Source: Cognatishimia activa (GTDB lineage Bacteria > Pseudomonadota > Alphaproteobacteria > Rhodobacterales > Rhodobacteraceae). Taken from it: DNA of 64,000 nt. How positions within the stretch are numbered: the first letter of the stretch is position 1; every line of letters begins with the position of its first letter. Positions 55,330 through 64,000 of the stretch are shown piece after piece. The notes below the pieces were generated by a model, which was given only the letters and a program-made list of their open reading frames with translations, searched no databases and had not been told where the DNA came from. Both the position numbers and the translations under genes were made by a program. Location of the stretch: positions 2,764,501-2,828,500 of the forward strand of contig NZ_CP096147.1 of the NCBI RefSeq assembly GCF_026016445.1. Reading direction: 5' to 3'.

Positions 55330-55779
55330 ATGATTCGACGGTTTGGAACCCCACCAGAGGCTGGACGTGTCTATAAACCTCGTCCCGGTGCTTATGTGGT
55401 GCTTTTGCGCGGCAACGACATACTTGTCACACGCCAAGACGCTTCTGAAACTCTACGGGAACCTGAATATCAGTTGCCAGGTGGTGGGATCGACCCGGGT
55501 GAGTCGCCCATCGCCGCCCTGCATCGCGAAGTGTTTGAAGAAACTGGTTGGAGCATTTCAGCCCCCCGGCGCCTTGGGGCCTTTCGTCGGTTTTGTTACA
55601 TGCCAGATTACGACAAATACGCCGAAAAGCTTTGCACTATTTATGTCGCAAAACCGGTTCGCCGACTGGGCCCTCCTTCAGAACCGGGTCACACCGCAGT
55701 CTGGATGCCAAGAGCTGTCGCCACAGAATTATTACTGAATTGGGGCGATAGACACTTCATCGCGCAAGCGCGGATTTAG
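55330..55779 (+). CDS. Nudix hydrolase
   Basis: 149 residues with Nudix box GGGIDPGESPIAALHREVFEETGW. The N-terminal GAYVVLLRGNDILVTRQD is typical of small general Nudix proteins. ATG 55330 was chosen by family length; the frame extends upstream. Substrate not inferable. Overlaps the convergent receiver-phosphatase by 23 bp. Confidence 0.85.
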   Translation: MIRRFGTPPEAGRVYKPRPGAYVVLLRGNDILVTRQDASETLREPEYQLPGGGIDPGESPIAALHREVFEETGWSISAPRRLGAFRRFCYMPDYDKYAEKLCTIYVAKPVRRLGPPSEPGHTAVWMPRAVATELLLNWGDRHFIAQARI

Positions 55780-57052
55780 CACCATCAAATTCGAGCAGTA
55801 TGCCTGAAACATCATCCGGTACTGAGTTTTCACCTGCGTATTCCTGAAGGCGCCACAGAAAGCTTTCCAAAAACTCCTCTCTGCGTTCATCCGCCAGCGA
55901 AGCCACAAGCGCTTCGATGCCCGCATCATCCAGCATTTCACCATCGTCATTCGGGCATTCGATCGGACCATCTGACAGGATCAGTAATCGATCGCCATGC
56001 TCAAGCGACACCTCGAATTCTGAATATTCGGCCCCGGGTACAAGCCCAACAGGCAATCCGCCCTCACCCACTTTTTCGATTGCGCCATCTGCACGTTGAA
56101 CCAGCGGATGCGGATGCCCCGCCTGCGCGAGGCGCACATGCCCCCGTTTCAAATCCACCTCAGCCAAGATCATCGTGAAGTAATGTTCGGTTTCGATCTC
56201 ATCTAGAAAGAGACTATTTAACTGCTCAATCACCTGATGTGGTGGCAACGCGTCATAGCCGCCATTCTCATTGGCTATCAACGCAATGTTTTGATCCCGT
56301 GAAGTGGCTGACAGATACCCTGCCAAACGCGCCGTCATCAGCGCCGAACTGATCCCATGACCGCTGACGTCAATGGCAAACAGCCCCATTCGCCCTTCGC
56401 TGATCTTGTAGTGCCCCACCAGATCACCACCGACATGCCCACTGGATTGAAGCAACATCGAAACGCACCCTCCCGGAAACGGAAGCACCCTGTCACGCAC
56501 TAAAGATTCCTGAAAGCGGTTGGCCGCCTGCAAATCCTTATCTACAAGCTCATGCACCCTCTGAAGCTCTGAAAGGGTATCAGTAATCATACGGTGTTTT
56601 TCGGTCAGCTCGCGCTGCATACGCAGGATACGTTCCGCTGCGGAAATACGTGCGCGCAACTCATGCGCATCAACCGGTTTAAGCAGGAAATCGTCAGCCC
56701 CCTGCTCCAGCGATTTCACCACCCCGTCCTTTTCGGATTTGGCAGTCAGGACTACAAAATAGCAGTAGTGCTCAGAGGGAAGCTCGCGAAAGGCTTTGCA
56801 AAACTCCATCCCGTCCATATCTGGCAATATCCAATCAGAGAGCACCAGATCAGGCATGTCTTCGCGACACATCTGCAAAGCCTCTTCCGCAGAGCCCGCC
56901 TCTGAAACCTCATAGCCGTCACGCTTTAAGGAGGCCGACAGAATTCGGCGCTGCAATCGGCTTTCATCAGCCAGCAAAACACGCCTGAGCGCGCCGGTAT
57001 CGGATGCCTTCGGCTCAGCGATGTTTTCAGCTGTGGGTTTTGGATTCAGCAC
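55757..57052 (-). CDS. Receiver domain - PP2C (SpoIIE/RsbU-type) phosphatase
   Basis: 431 residues: receiver domain (about 25-140) with phosphoacceptor Asp near residue 73 (LVLSDWILPDMDG) and Lys in VLTAKSEKDG, a coiled coil (about 145-185), then a PP2C/SpoIIE phosphatase (MGLFAIDVSGHGISSALMTA, LILSDGPIE). Such proteins dephosphorylate anti-sigma antagonists in partner-switching. No anti-sigma or antagonist gene lies within this window. Divergent from an Hpt gene. Confidence 0.93.
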   Translation of the reverse strand: MLNPKPTAENIAEPKASDTGALRRVLLADESRLQRRILSASLKRDGYEVSEAGSAEEALQMCREDMPDLVLSDWILPDMDGMEFCKAFRELPSEHYCYFVVLTAKSEKDGVVKSLEQGADDFLLKPVDAHELRARISAAERILRMQRELTEKHRMITDTLSELQRVHELVDKDLQAANRFQESLVRDRVLPFPGGCVSMLLQSSGHVGGDLVGHYKISEGRMGLFAIDVSGHGISSALMTARLAGYLSATSRDQNIALIANENGGYDALPPHQVIEQLNSLFLDEIETEHYFTMILAEVDLKRGHVRLAQAGHPHPLVQRADGAIEKVGEGGLPVGLVPGAEYSEFEVSLEHGDRLLILSDGPIECPNDDGEMLDDAGIEALVASLADERREEFLESFLWRLQEYAGENSVPDDVSGILLEFDGAKSALAR

Positions 57053-57187
57053 AAGCAGTTCCCGATGGTTCGTCGCGCAATATGACTCACCTCGGCTTAA
57101 GACCTGATGAACGAAAATCCGTTGGTTTTAGTGGCGGAAGTTACCTTTTCTTAAAGTCTTACACTCATCCTGAGACCGGGAGGCAAG

Positions 57188-57505
57188 ATGCTCGACTGGA
57201 CCCATATCAATATGCTTCGCGAAGAAGTGGATGACGACAGTTTCAATGAAATTGTCGACTTGTTTTTTACCGAAGTGGCGGAGGTTTTCGCACGAGTCAA
57301 AGCCAAAGGCGCAACCCATTCCGATATGCATTTCCTAAAAGGGAGCGCAGCAAACTTGGGATTTGTCGAGTTCTCCAAATCCTGCCAAATCGCCGAACAT
57401 GCTCTTCTTGCAGAAGACGACACCGTCGATCTTCAAAGCGTATTCGACAGTTTTGAAGCCTCTTGTGCGGAATTTGATCAAGGGCGTATTCGCAGCAGCG
57501 CTTAG
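57188..57505 (+). CDS. Histidine phosphotransfer (Hpt) domain protein
   Basis: 105 residues consisting of one Hpt domain with the phosphorylatable His in MHFLKGSAANLGF (about residue 48). GGGAGG before ATG is strong. Divergent from the receiver-phosphatase gene (135-bp gap), so it probably donates or receives phosphate in a relay with it. The last 4 bases overlap the end of the convergent ilvA. Confidence 0.9.
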   Translation: MLDWTHINMLREEVDDDSFNEIVDLFFTEVAEVFARVKAKGATHSDMHFLKGSAANLGFVEFSKSCQIAEHALLAEDDTVDLQSVFDSFEASCAEFDQGRIRSSA

Positions 57506-58740
57506 ATCAGGAACTGCGCAAGCATCTCGTCATTGGTGATATCGGTATAAGTCATCCCTGCATCCTCAAGACGCTTGAAATAGGCTTCGAAATTTTCGGG
57601 TCGCTTAGTTTCAATCCCAATCAACACCGAACCGAAATTGCGTGCTGATTTTTTGAGATACTCAAAGCGAGCGATATCATCTTCAGGACCGAGCAAATTC
57701 AGAAACTCTTTCAGAGCTCCTGGACGCTGGGGCAAACGCAAAATGAAGTACTTTTTGACACCAGAATATCGCTGCGCCCGTTCTTTGACCTCCGGCAGGC
57801 GTTCAAAATCAAAATTGCCCCCAGAGGTCACGCAGACCACCGTCTTCCCTTTGATCTGATCCGCCACATCAACAAGCGCATCAACTGCCAAAGCTCCGGC
57901 AGGTTCCAGCACGATGCCTTCGACATTCAGCATCTCAAGCATCGTTGCGCAGATGCGATCTTCGGGCGCAGAAATCACATCTTTCAGCTCTGTCTTAGAT
58001 AGGCGCGCAAAGGTCATTTGCCCGATCCGCGCCACAGCCGCACCATCTACGAACCCATCGACATGAGCCAAAGTGACAGGTTCCCCACTTTCCAACGCCG
58101 CAATCAAGCTGGTGCCACCCTCAGGCTCAACCAAAGTAAAATGCGTATTTTGCCCAAAGAAGCTTGTGACGCCAGCGGCAAGGCCGCCGCCACCAACAGG
58201 AAGGATCACACGCTCAGGCGCGCGTCCAAGTTGGGCCATGATTTCTGCAGCGACGGAAGCCTGACCTTCGATGACGTCTTCGTCGTCAAACGGGGACAAA
58301 AACGTGCCTTTGGCTTCTGCGCAATAATCCTGAGCCGCAGTCAGGGTGTCATCAAAATAGTCACCCACAAGGCGTACCTCGATGGCCTCTTCACCGAAAA
58401 CTTTTGTCTTAAAGATTTTCTGCTGAGGCGTCGTTACCGGCATGAAAATCACACCGCGAACCCCAAAATGCTTGCACATATAAGCAACACCCTGCGCGTG
58501 ATTACCAGCTGACGCGCAGACAAAAAGGTCGCGAGAGGGATCCTTTTCCAGGACCTTGCGCATCGCGTTGAAGGCCCCGCGTAGTTTGTAGCTGCGCACT
58601 GGCGTCAGATCCTCGCGCTTGAGGTAAATCTCGGCGGCAAAACGCTGCGACAGGTGGGCATTTCGCTGCAAAGGCGTGGGATCAAAAACGCTGCGCATGG
58701 CGGCTTCGGCACTGCGGGCCTGGGTGCGGAAATCAGTCAT
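57502..58740 (-). CDS. ilvA: Threonine ammonia-lyase (threonine deaminase)
   Basis: 412 residues. The PLP lysine is in VRSYKLRGAFNAM, and the glycine-rich phosphate site in LPVGGGGLAAG. The C-terminus (about 320-412) is one ACT-like regulatory domain (YFILRLPQRPGALKEFLNL). It makes 2-oxobutyrate for isoleucine synthesis. Start ATG 58740 chosen; upstream Met in the frame is not family-like. Confidence 0.95.
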   Translation of the reverse strand: MTDFRTQARSAEAAMRSVFDPTPLQRNAHLSQRFAAEIYLKREDLTPVRSYKLRGAFNAMRKVLEKDPSRDLFVCASAGNHAQGVAYMCKHFGVRGVIFMPVTTPQQKIFKTKVFGEEAIEVRLVGDYFDDTLTAAQDYCAEAKGTFLSPFDDEDVIEGQASVAAEIMAQLGRAPERVILPVGGGGLAAGVTSFFGQNTHFTLVEPEGGTSLIAALESGEPVTLAHVDGFVDGAAVARIGQMTFARLSKTELKDVISAPEDRICATMLEMLNVEGIVLEPAGALAVDALVDVADQIKGKTVVCVTSGGNFDFERLPEVKERAQRYSGVKKYFILRLPQRPGALKEFLNLLGPEDDIARFEYLKKSARNFGSVLIGIETKRPENFEAYFKRLEDAGMTYTDITNDEMLAQFLI

Positions 58741-58810
58741 GAGGTCCGTGGTGCCGCAAGCCATGGCGGAGAGCAAGGCTTAGAGGCAAAGAATACCAAT
58801 GAATACTGGC

Positions 58811-59545
58811 TTATAGGTCCCGGTTTTCGACCGCAACGCCGTAGATCGTGGTGAGAACGCTAATTCCCACCATGATGTTAAGCCATGTTTGAATTGCCAA
58901 AATACCTATATGAATAGGGTCTGGCAGCGCGATCGCCCCTAATAAACCGCTCAAAAGAGCGGTGACCAAACTCATGATCAATACCAGCAACAGGATCGCG
59001 CCGGCGTATGGCTTGGTTGCTTTCCATGCTGCGTCGATGGACAGCGTCTCCCCAAGCGCCGCTGCTGGTAACGTTGGCGAGTATCGATAAAAAACCCACA
59101 AAATCACAAATGAAGTGATTGTCGTGGCTAGTATAACGCCCATAAACCCACCGATTGCCGAGGAGATAAGTCCAGAAACTATTCCAACAATCAATCCAAC
59201 TATGAACAGAATGAAGAAGAGGATGAGACCTTGCATGAGATATGCTAGCACGCGCTTACTGGAGAAATTTGGAATGAGCGATCCGCTATCTTCTTCGAGT
59301 AAAACAAACCGATGCCAAGCGACTGCAACCCATAGACCCGCTATGATCTGCCCGCCCATCGCGAAAATGAAGCCCGTCCAGGGAATTTCTGAGGTGCTAT
59401 TGATGTCGCCCGTCAGCGCCACGCTGCCAACGAAAAGCTGCGACAGGGCGATAGTAAAGATCAAAGGTGAGGAAATTCGTAACGCGGTTTTCCAATTCAA
59501 AATCACCAATTTTATGGAGTGCAGAAGGAAGTTCAAACCAATCAT
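58811..59545 (-). CDS. Unknown multi-pass membrane protein
   Basis: 244 residues with about six membrane segments and a basic/charged N-terminus (LLHSIKLVILNWKTALRI). The long hydrophobic GLILFFILFIVGLIVGIVSG followed by IGGFMGVILATTITSFVILWVFYRY is distinctive. It resembles the loose group of DUF-type integral proteins with a YRYSPTLPAAALGE element. GAGG before ATG 59545 sets the start. AT-richer than neighbours. No function assigned. Confidence 0.72.
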   Translation of the reverse strand: MIGLNFLLHSIKLVILNWKTALRISSPLIFTIALSQLFVGSVALTGDINSTSEIPWTGFIFAMGGQIIAGLWVAVAWHRFVLLEEDSGSLIPNFSSKRVLAYLMQGLILFFILFIVGLIVGIVSGLISSAIGGFMGVILATTITSFVILWVFYRYSPTLPAAALGETLSIDAAWKATKPYAGAILLLVLIMSLVTALLSGLLGAIALPDPIHIGILAIQTWLNIMVGISVLTTIYGVAVENRDL

Positions 59546-59681
59546 TTTATGCCTCAATCGAAATTATTTTCTGAGTCCTCGCCGTTTTGCGCTGGTTTGA
59601 CAAGCCCAATAGGTCACAACGCTTGCCCCTTCCGGGAAAACACGTTATCGGCCCTTCGTTGCTCGTCTGAAGGAAATGAAT

Positions 59682-60911
59682 ATGTCCGCGCCCAAAAAAG
59701 TTGTTCTGGCCTATTCCGGTGGCCTTGATACCTCGATCATCCTGAAATGGCTGCAAACCGAATACGGTTGCGAAGTCGTTACCTTTACCGCTGACCTTGG
59801 TCAGGGTGAAGAGCTGGAACCAGCCCGCAAAAAAGCCGAGCTACTGGGCATCAAGCCAGAGAACATCTTTATCGAGGATGTGCGCGAAGAATTCGTGCGC
59901 GATTTCGTATTCCCAATGTTCCGCGCCAATGCGGTCTATGAAGGTCTCTATCTGCTGGGCACTTCCATCGCGCGCCCGCTGATCTCCAAACGTCTTGTCG
60001 AGATCGCCGCGCAAACCGGTGCAGATGCCGTGTCCCACGGCGCGACCGGCAAGGGCAACGACCAGGTGCGTTTCGAGCTCTCTGCCTACGCGCTGAACCC
60101 AGAAATCACTGTGATCGCCCCATGGCGTGAATGGGATCTGAGCAGCCGTACAAAACTCCTTGAATTCGCAGAGGCGCATCAGATTCCGATCGCAAAGGAC
60201 AAGCGCGGCGAAGCACCGTTCTCTGTAGATGCAAACCTGCTGCACACCTCTTCCGAAGGTAAGGTCCTGGAAGACCCAGCAGAAGCAGCGCCTGATTACG
60301 TTTACCAGCGCACCGATCATCCAGAAAACGCGCCGGACACACCAGAATACATCGAGATCGGATTTGAAAAAGGCGATGCGGTCAGCATCAATGGAGAGGC
60401 GATGAGCCCTGCAACCATCCTGACCAAGCTGAACGAATATGGTCGTATTCACGGCATCGGCCGTTTGGACTTCGTTGAAAACCGCTTTGTCGGCATGAAG
60501 TCCCGCGGCATCTACGAAACTCCAGGCGGCGACATCCTGTTGGAAGCGCACCGTGGTATCGAGCAGATCACTCTGGACAGTGGCGCAGGCCACCTGAAAG
60601 ATTCGATCATGCCGCGCTATGCAGAACTGATCTACAACGGCTTCTGGTATTCCCCAGAGCGTGAAATGCTGCAGGCCCTCATCGACAAGAGCCAAGAACA
60701 CGTCACCGGCACCGTCCGCGTGAAACTCTACAAAGGCTCCGCACGTACAGTTGCGCGCTGGTCTGATCACAGCCTCTATTCAGAAGCGCACGTGACCTTT
60801 GAAGAGGACGCAGGTGCATACGATCAGACAGATGCAGCTGGCTTCATCCAGCTCAACGCTTTGCGCCTGAAACTTCTGGCAGCACGCAATAAACGCGTCT
60901 CTGATAAGTAA
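59682..60911 (+). CDS. argG: Argininosuccinate synthase
   Basis: 409 residues. ATP-binding [30 protein letters not shown] and the citrulline/aspartate site [12 protein letters not shown] are intact. It joins citrulline and aspartate in arginine synthesis. The ATG at 59682 has AAGGA at proper spacing; one two codons earlier is too close. A perfect TTGACA lies about 80 bp upstream, but no clear -10. Terminator follows. Confidence 0.98.
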   Translation: MSAPKKVVLAYSGGLDTSIILKWLQTEYGCEVVTFTADLGQGEELEPARKKAELLGIKPENIFIEDVREEFVRDFVFPMFRANAVYEGLYLLGTSIARPLISKRLVEIAAQTGADAVSHGATGKGNDQVRFELSAYALNPEITVIAPWREWDLSSRTKLLEFAEAHQIPIAKDKRGEAPFSVDANLLHTSSEGKVLEDPAEAAPDYVYQRTDHPENAPDTPEYIEIGFEKGDAVSINGEAMSPATILTKLNEYGRIHGIGRLDFVENRFVGMKSRGIYETPGGDILLEAHRGIEQITLDSGAGHLKDSIMPRYAELIYNGFWYSPEREMLQALIDKSQEHVTGTVRVKLYKGSARTVARWSDHSLYSEAHVTFEEDAGAYDQTDAAGFIQLNALRLKLLAARNKRVSDK

Positions 60912-60933
60912 TCAGGCAGGCATTTCTAATTCA

Positions 60934-60963
60934 GGCCCGTTGCTTCGTTGCAGCGGGCCTTTT
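60934..60963 (+). terminator. Rho-independent terminator of argG
   Basis: A 10-bp stem GGCCCGTTGC/GCAGCGGGCC (one G-T pair) with a TTCGTT loop, followed by TTTT. It is 22 bases past the argG stop. Confidence 0.88.
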
Positions 60964-61017
60964 GCGTTATTTTGCTCCTGAATGGGCAAGATGCATTCGG
61001 TTTCATTCTATCACCAA

Positions 61018-61033
61018 CGCGTGACGTCACGCG
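61018..61033. promoter_or_regulatory. 16-bp palindrome upstream of msrA
   Basis: CGCGTGACGTCACGCG is a perfect palindrome, 64 bp before the msrA start. A second, gapped pair TGAC/GTCA follows at 61038-61051. Placement suits an operator. Confidence 0.5.
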
Positions 61034-61097
61034 GCCGTGACTTGAGCGTCAGTACAGGGCTGTGCAACCTGCGATCAATCGGATTGGAGGACATTCC

Positions 61098-61757
61098 ATG
61101 GATCGCATGGTCAATTTGAAAACACTGATGCTGGGCGGGCTCATCGCCGTCGGCGTACTTCTACAATGCACTCAAGCGAAAGCAGGCACTGAAAAACTGA
61201 TCGTTGCTGGCGGGTGTTTTTGGTGCGTCGAAAGCGACTTTGAAAGTGTGAATGGTGTGAAGAGCGCTGTGTCTGGCTATATAGGCGGCTCGGCAGAAAC
61301 CGCTGACTACAAAAAGATCAGCAAAGGCGGCACCGGCCACTATGAAGCTGTCGAGATCACTTTTGACAACAATAAGGTTTCGCGTGATCAGCTGCTGCAT
61401 ATGTTCTTCCGCTCGGTTGATCCAACAGACGCGGGTGGTCAATTCTGTGACCGCGGCGACAGCTATCGCACAGCTGTTTTCTACAAAAACAACGCGCAGA
61501 AATCTTCGGCAGATTCGGCCAAGGCTGCAGCACAGAGCGCGCTGGGTCAGAAAATCGTGACGCCCGTCTTGGCGGCAGGTAATTTCTACAAAGCCGAGAA
61601 ATATCACCAGGATTACTACAAGAGTTCCACAGTCGTACTGACCCGATTTGGCCCAAAGAAGAAGTCCGAAGCCTACAAGCGCTATCGCGAGGCTTGCGGT
61701 CGCGATCAGCGGGTGAAGCAGCTATGGGGCAAGGCTGCGCCCTTCGCTAGCAAGTAA
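61098..61757 (+). CDS. msrA: Exported peptide-methionine (S)-S-oxide reductase MsrA
   Basis: 219 residues. Catalytic GGCFWCVE near residue 42 and the family's GYIGG, GHYEAVEI and DPTDAGGQFCDRG. Unlike cytosolic MsrA it begins with a signal peptide (about residues 1-31, LMLGGLIAVGVLLQCTQAKA), so it repairs periplasmic or envelope proteins. GGAGG before ATG 61098 sets the start. Confidence 0.93.
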   Translation: MDRMVNLKTLMLGGLIAVGVLLQCTQAKAGTEKLIVAGGCFWCVESDFESVNGVKSAVSGYIGGSAETADYKKISKGGTGHYEAVEITFDNNKVSRDQLLHMFFRSVDPTDAGGQFCDRGDSYRTAVFYKNNAQKSSADSAKAAAQSALGQKIVTPVLAAGNFYKAEKYHQDYYKSSTVVLTRFGPKKKSEAYKRYREACGRDQRVKQLWGKAAPFASK

Positions 61758-61759
61758 CC

Positions 61760-62635
61760 TTAAAAAGAAGCGTTCTGGACCTCTTTGAGGTCCGGAATGA
61801 CATCCGCGGTGCCCTCGCGGGTTACCATCAGGGCGCCTGCTTTCATCGCCAGACCAATCGCCTGCGCCATCGGCATTCCGCGATCCAATCCCGCAAGCAA
61901 ATAGCCTGTAAAAGTATCTCCGGCACCGGTGGTATCAACCACCTCAACGGAATGTGCCTTAAAGCTCTGAGAGGTGCGCTTGATCGAATTGATCCAACGG
62001 CACCCATCCCCGCCCAAAGTGATCACCACATCCGCGACCGGCAGCTGGTCAACCTCAAGCCCTGTGGCCTCCGTCAGTTGCGCCGCTTCGATTTCATTGA
62101 GAATTAGGAAATCCAAGTATGGCATCACAGCCTTTACGGAATCCGCATCAAACGGTGCCGCGGCATAGGCCACAAACATCCCAAGATCGCGACCCATCTG
62201 AGCGGCATAGGCCTGCTGGTTGGTCTCGTTCTGGATCAAAAGAATATCGCCTCGAGCGCTTTCGCTCAGTGCTTTGCCAACCGCACTTTCCGTGATGTCG
62301 TGGTTCGCGCCCGGAAATAGCACAATCGCGTTTTCACCGCCTGTGTCGACATTGATCACCGCGTGACCTGTGGATTGGTCATCTAATACCGCGATATGCC
62401 GGGTATCGACGCCATATTCCAACAATCTCTGGCGGGCCCATTTTCCATCAGCGCCAACTGCCCCGATATGGGAGACCAAGGCTGCCGCACGAGAGGCCGC
62501 AACCGACATATTAGCCCCCTTGCCACCGAGGCCTTTATTCAAACTTTGAGCCGCAAGCGTTTCACCTGGTCCGGGTAAATGTGGCACATGGTAAAATAGA
62601 TCGGCATTTATCGAGCCGAGGTTATAAATCGCCAT
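61760..62635 (-). CDS. rbsK: PfkB-family sugar kinase, ribokinase-like
   Basis: 291 residues. PfkB signature 1 GKGANMSVAASRA and signature 2 DTTGAGDTFTGYLLAGL (catalytic Asp) are visible. N-terminal AIYNLGSINADLFYHV is ribokinase-like. It would phosphorylate ribose or a related sugar. No sugar transporter adjoins. Convergent with msrA with 2 bp between. Confidence 0.88.
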   Translation of the reverse strand: MAIYNLGSINADLFYHVPHLPGPGETLAAQSLNKGLGGKGANMSVAASRAAALVSHIGAVGADGKWARQRLLEYGVDTRHIAVLDDQSTGHAVINVDTGGENAIVLFPGANHDITESAVGKALSESARGDILLIQNETNQQAYAAQMGRDLGMFVAYAAAPFDADSVKAVMPYLDFLILNEIEAAQLTEATGLEVDQLPVADVVITLGGDGCRWINSIKRTSQSFKAHSVEVVDTTGAGDTFTGYLLAGLDRGMPMAQAIGLAMKAGALMVTREGTADVIPDLKEVQNASF

Positions 62636-62646
62636 AAAATACTCGC

Positions 62647-62686
62647 AAAAATAGATCCCTGAGACCGCTACTGTGGCGCGGTCTCA
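62647..62686 (-). terminator. Terminator-like hairpin after maeB
   Basis: TGAGACCGC (62660-62668) and GCGGTCTCA (62678-62686) form a 9-bp stem with a 9-base loop. On the minus strand a TTTTT run follows after 8 bases. It is in the short gap between maeB and rbsK, so it could separate them. Confidence 0.55.
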
Positions 62687-62712
62687 GTACGAGTTCAAGT
62701 TGTAAACGATGA

Positions 62713-64000
62713 TCAACCGACCTTGCAGGCCGCAAGGATCGCCATGTTTACAATGTCATTCGCCGTGGAGGTCGTGGAACAGATCTGAATCGATTTATCG
62801 ACACCCGCCAAAATCGGGCCAATCACTGTCGCACCCGCCATTTCCTGCATCAGCTTGGTGGAAATACTTGCCGAGTGACGCGCTGGAACTACCAGTATAT
62901 TGGCCGGGCCGGACAGTCGCTGGAATGGATAAGCTTCTTGCTGAGTTGGGTTCAACGCCACATCCACAGCCATCTCGCCTTCATATTCGAAATCTACACC
63001 GCGTTTGTCCAAGACATTTGGCGCGAGGTGCATTTTCTCTGCCCGCTCCGAAACCGGATAGCCAAAGGTTGAGAAGCTGACAAAGGCGATGCGAGGCTCA
63101 AGACCCATGTTGCGGGCCACATCGGCACTGCGTTCCGCAATATTGGCCAGTTCGTTTTCATCAGGCCATTCGTGCACCAAAGTGTCAGAGATCAGAACAA
63201 CGCGACCGTTGTGCAGGATCGCGGTAATACCCACTGCCCCAGCTTCAGCATCGGCATCGAAGACATGGTTGATCAGCTCCATCACATGGGCGGATTTCCG
63301 TGTTGCACCGGTAACCAGGCCATCGCCGTGACCATGCGCCAGCATCAACGCGGCGAAGACGTGACGATCCCGTGCTGCTAGACGATGCACATCGTGACGG
63401 TCATAGCCTTTGCGTTGCAGGCGCTTGTAAAGGAAGTCCTTATAGGACCGCAGGTGCATAGAGTTTGCTGCGTTCACAACCTCAAGCTCAGAAACCGCAT
63501 CCCCCAGACCTGCTGCTTCCAGCTTTTCGGCCACATCCGCCTCGCGGCCCACTACCAGCGCCTTGCCAAGGCCAGAGCGTTGGTACGTCACTGCAGCACG
63601 CAATACCCGCGGATCATCACCTTCTGCAAAAATCATCCGCGCCTGCGCATTGCGCGCACGGGCATTCATGTTGCGCAGCATGTTCGCTGTTGGGTCCATG
63701 CGGGATTTCAGGTTGGCCTCATAGCCTTCCATATCCACAATCGGACGGCGTGACACACCGGTATCCATACCGGCTTTGGCAACAGCCGGCGGAATACGGT
63801 AGATCAGACGCGGGTCAAATGGTGTTGGGATGATGTAATCCCGACCAAAGGTCAGCTTACGGCCATAGGCCATCGCGACCTCATCTGGCACATCTTCACG
63901 CGCCAGTTCAGCCAATGCTTCTGCACAGGCGATTTTCATCTCGTCATTGATGGCGCGCGCGTGGATATCCAACGCCCCGCGGAAGAGATATGGGAAAGCC
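62713..64000 (-). CDS. maeB: NADP-dependent malic enzyme (partial, 3' part)
   Basis: About 428 C-terminal residues are visible; the N-terminus lies beyond 64000. The upstream end reads AFPYLFRGALDIHARAIND, the conserved malic enzyme segment, and the remainder is the phosphotransacetylase-like C-terminal domain typical of the large (about 750-residue) MaeB type. That domain is regulatory rather than catalytic. It decarboxylates malate to pyruvate with NADP+. Truncated by the window edge only. Confidence 0.95.
   Translation of the reverse strand, partial: AFPYLFRGALDIHARAINDEMKIACAEALAELAREDVPDEVAMAYGRKLTFGRDYIIPTPFDPRLIYRIPPAVAKAGMDTGVSRRPIVDMEGYEANLKSRMDPTANMLRNMNARARNAQARMIFAEGDDPRVLRAAVTYQRSGLGKALVVGREADVAEKLEAAGLGDAVSELEVVNAANSMHLRSYKDFLYKRLQRKGYDRHDVHRLAARDRHVFAALMLAHGHGDGLVTGATRKSAHVMELINHVFDADAEAGAVGITAILHNGRVVLISDTLVHEWPDENELANIAERSADVARNMGLEPRIAFVSFSTFGYPVSERAEKMHLAPNVLDKRGVDFEYEGEMAVDVALNPTQQEAYPFQRLSGPANILVVPARHSASISTKLMQEMAGATVIGPILAGVDKSIQICSTTSTANDIVNMAILAACKVG

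Noticed and set aside
1..64000. Mobile elements, CRISPR arrays, prophage or tRNA insertion sites
   Set aside because: No transposase, integrase, regularly spaced repeats or tRNA consensus could be found by reading both strands.

Overview
This 64-kb window is chromosomal core DNA from an alphaproteobacterium, most likely a marine Rhodobacterales (roseobacter-group) organism. The assignment is inferred from protein families, gene order and promoter style (for example an RpoH-like CTTG/CTATAT promoter before dnaK, a short DEDD-only RNase D, lptC-lptA-lptB followed directly by hpf-ptsN without rpoN, and secA next to ppiC-argJ). I see no insertion sequence, prophage, CRISPR array, tRNA or rRNA. 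Genes are very tightly packed, with many 4-bp stop/start overlaps, and no gene-free stretch exceeds 300 bp once two small genes (29961..30083 and 40603..40761) are counted.

Layout. 0-5.3 kb: end of a YqiJ-like gene and yqiK flotillin; opposite strand, a three-gene GMC oxidoreductase operon and a DUF4202 gene. 5.3-9.1 kb: rnd, the LPS-transport genes lptC-lptA-lptB, then hpf and ptsN. 9.1-16.9 kb: a co-directional set cysQ - two GT92-like glycosyltransferases - GT14/DUF5928 glycosyltransferase - tandem-domain sulfotransferase, with a polysaccharide-type ABC permease divergent from cysQ. This looks like a sulfated-glycan module, with CysQ removing the PAP that sulfotransfer releases. 16.9-21.7 kb: alkB, dnaK-dnaJ, radC. 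21.7-29.8 kb: a PstS/OmpA fusion and an unknown envelope protein, secA, and divergently a parvulin, argJ and mutT. 29.9-35.7 kb: a 40-aa gene and the rimP-nusA-ylxR-infB operon with a leader that looks like an attenuator.

35.8-45.0 kb: unknown membrane protein, double-CDGSH protein, Tat-exported solute-binding protein, proline iminopeptidase, ubiG, a grxC - nitrilase - marR - 52-aa membrane protein operon, comF, methyltransferase and hemH. 45.1-47.3 kb: envelope group with a 60-aa membrane protein preceded by inverted repeats, two L,D-transpeptidases and a CAP-domain lipoprotein. 47.3-55.8 kb: RNA methyltransferase, paired ABC exporters preceded by an 8-codon leader ORF, and the nudix - cca pair with hslO. 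55.8-64 kb: a receiver-PP2C phosphatase divergent from an Hpt protein, ilvA, a membrane protein, argG, an exported msrA with a 16-bp palindrome upstream, rbsK-like kinase and the 3' part of maeB, which runs off the window.

Most of the window is housekeeping. The places most worth a second look are the sulfated-glycan module, the leader ORF before the ABC exporters, the rimP leader, and the small unannotated membrane proteins. Start codons were adjusted where a Shine-Dalgarno sequence or family alignment pointed to a different start from the longest reading frame.
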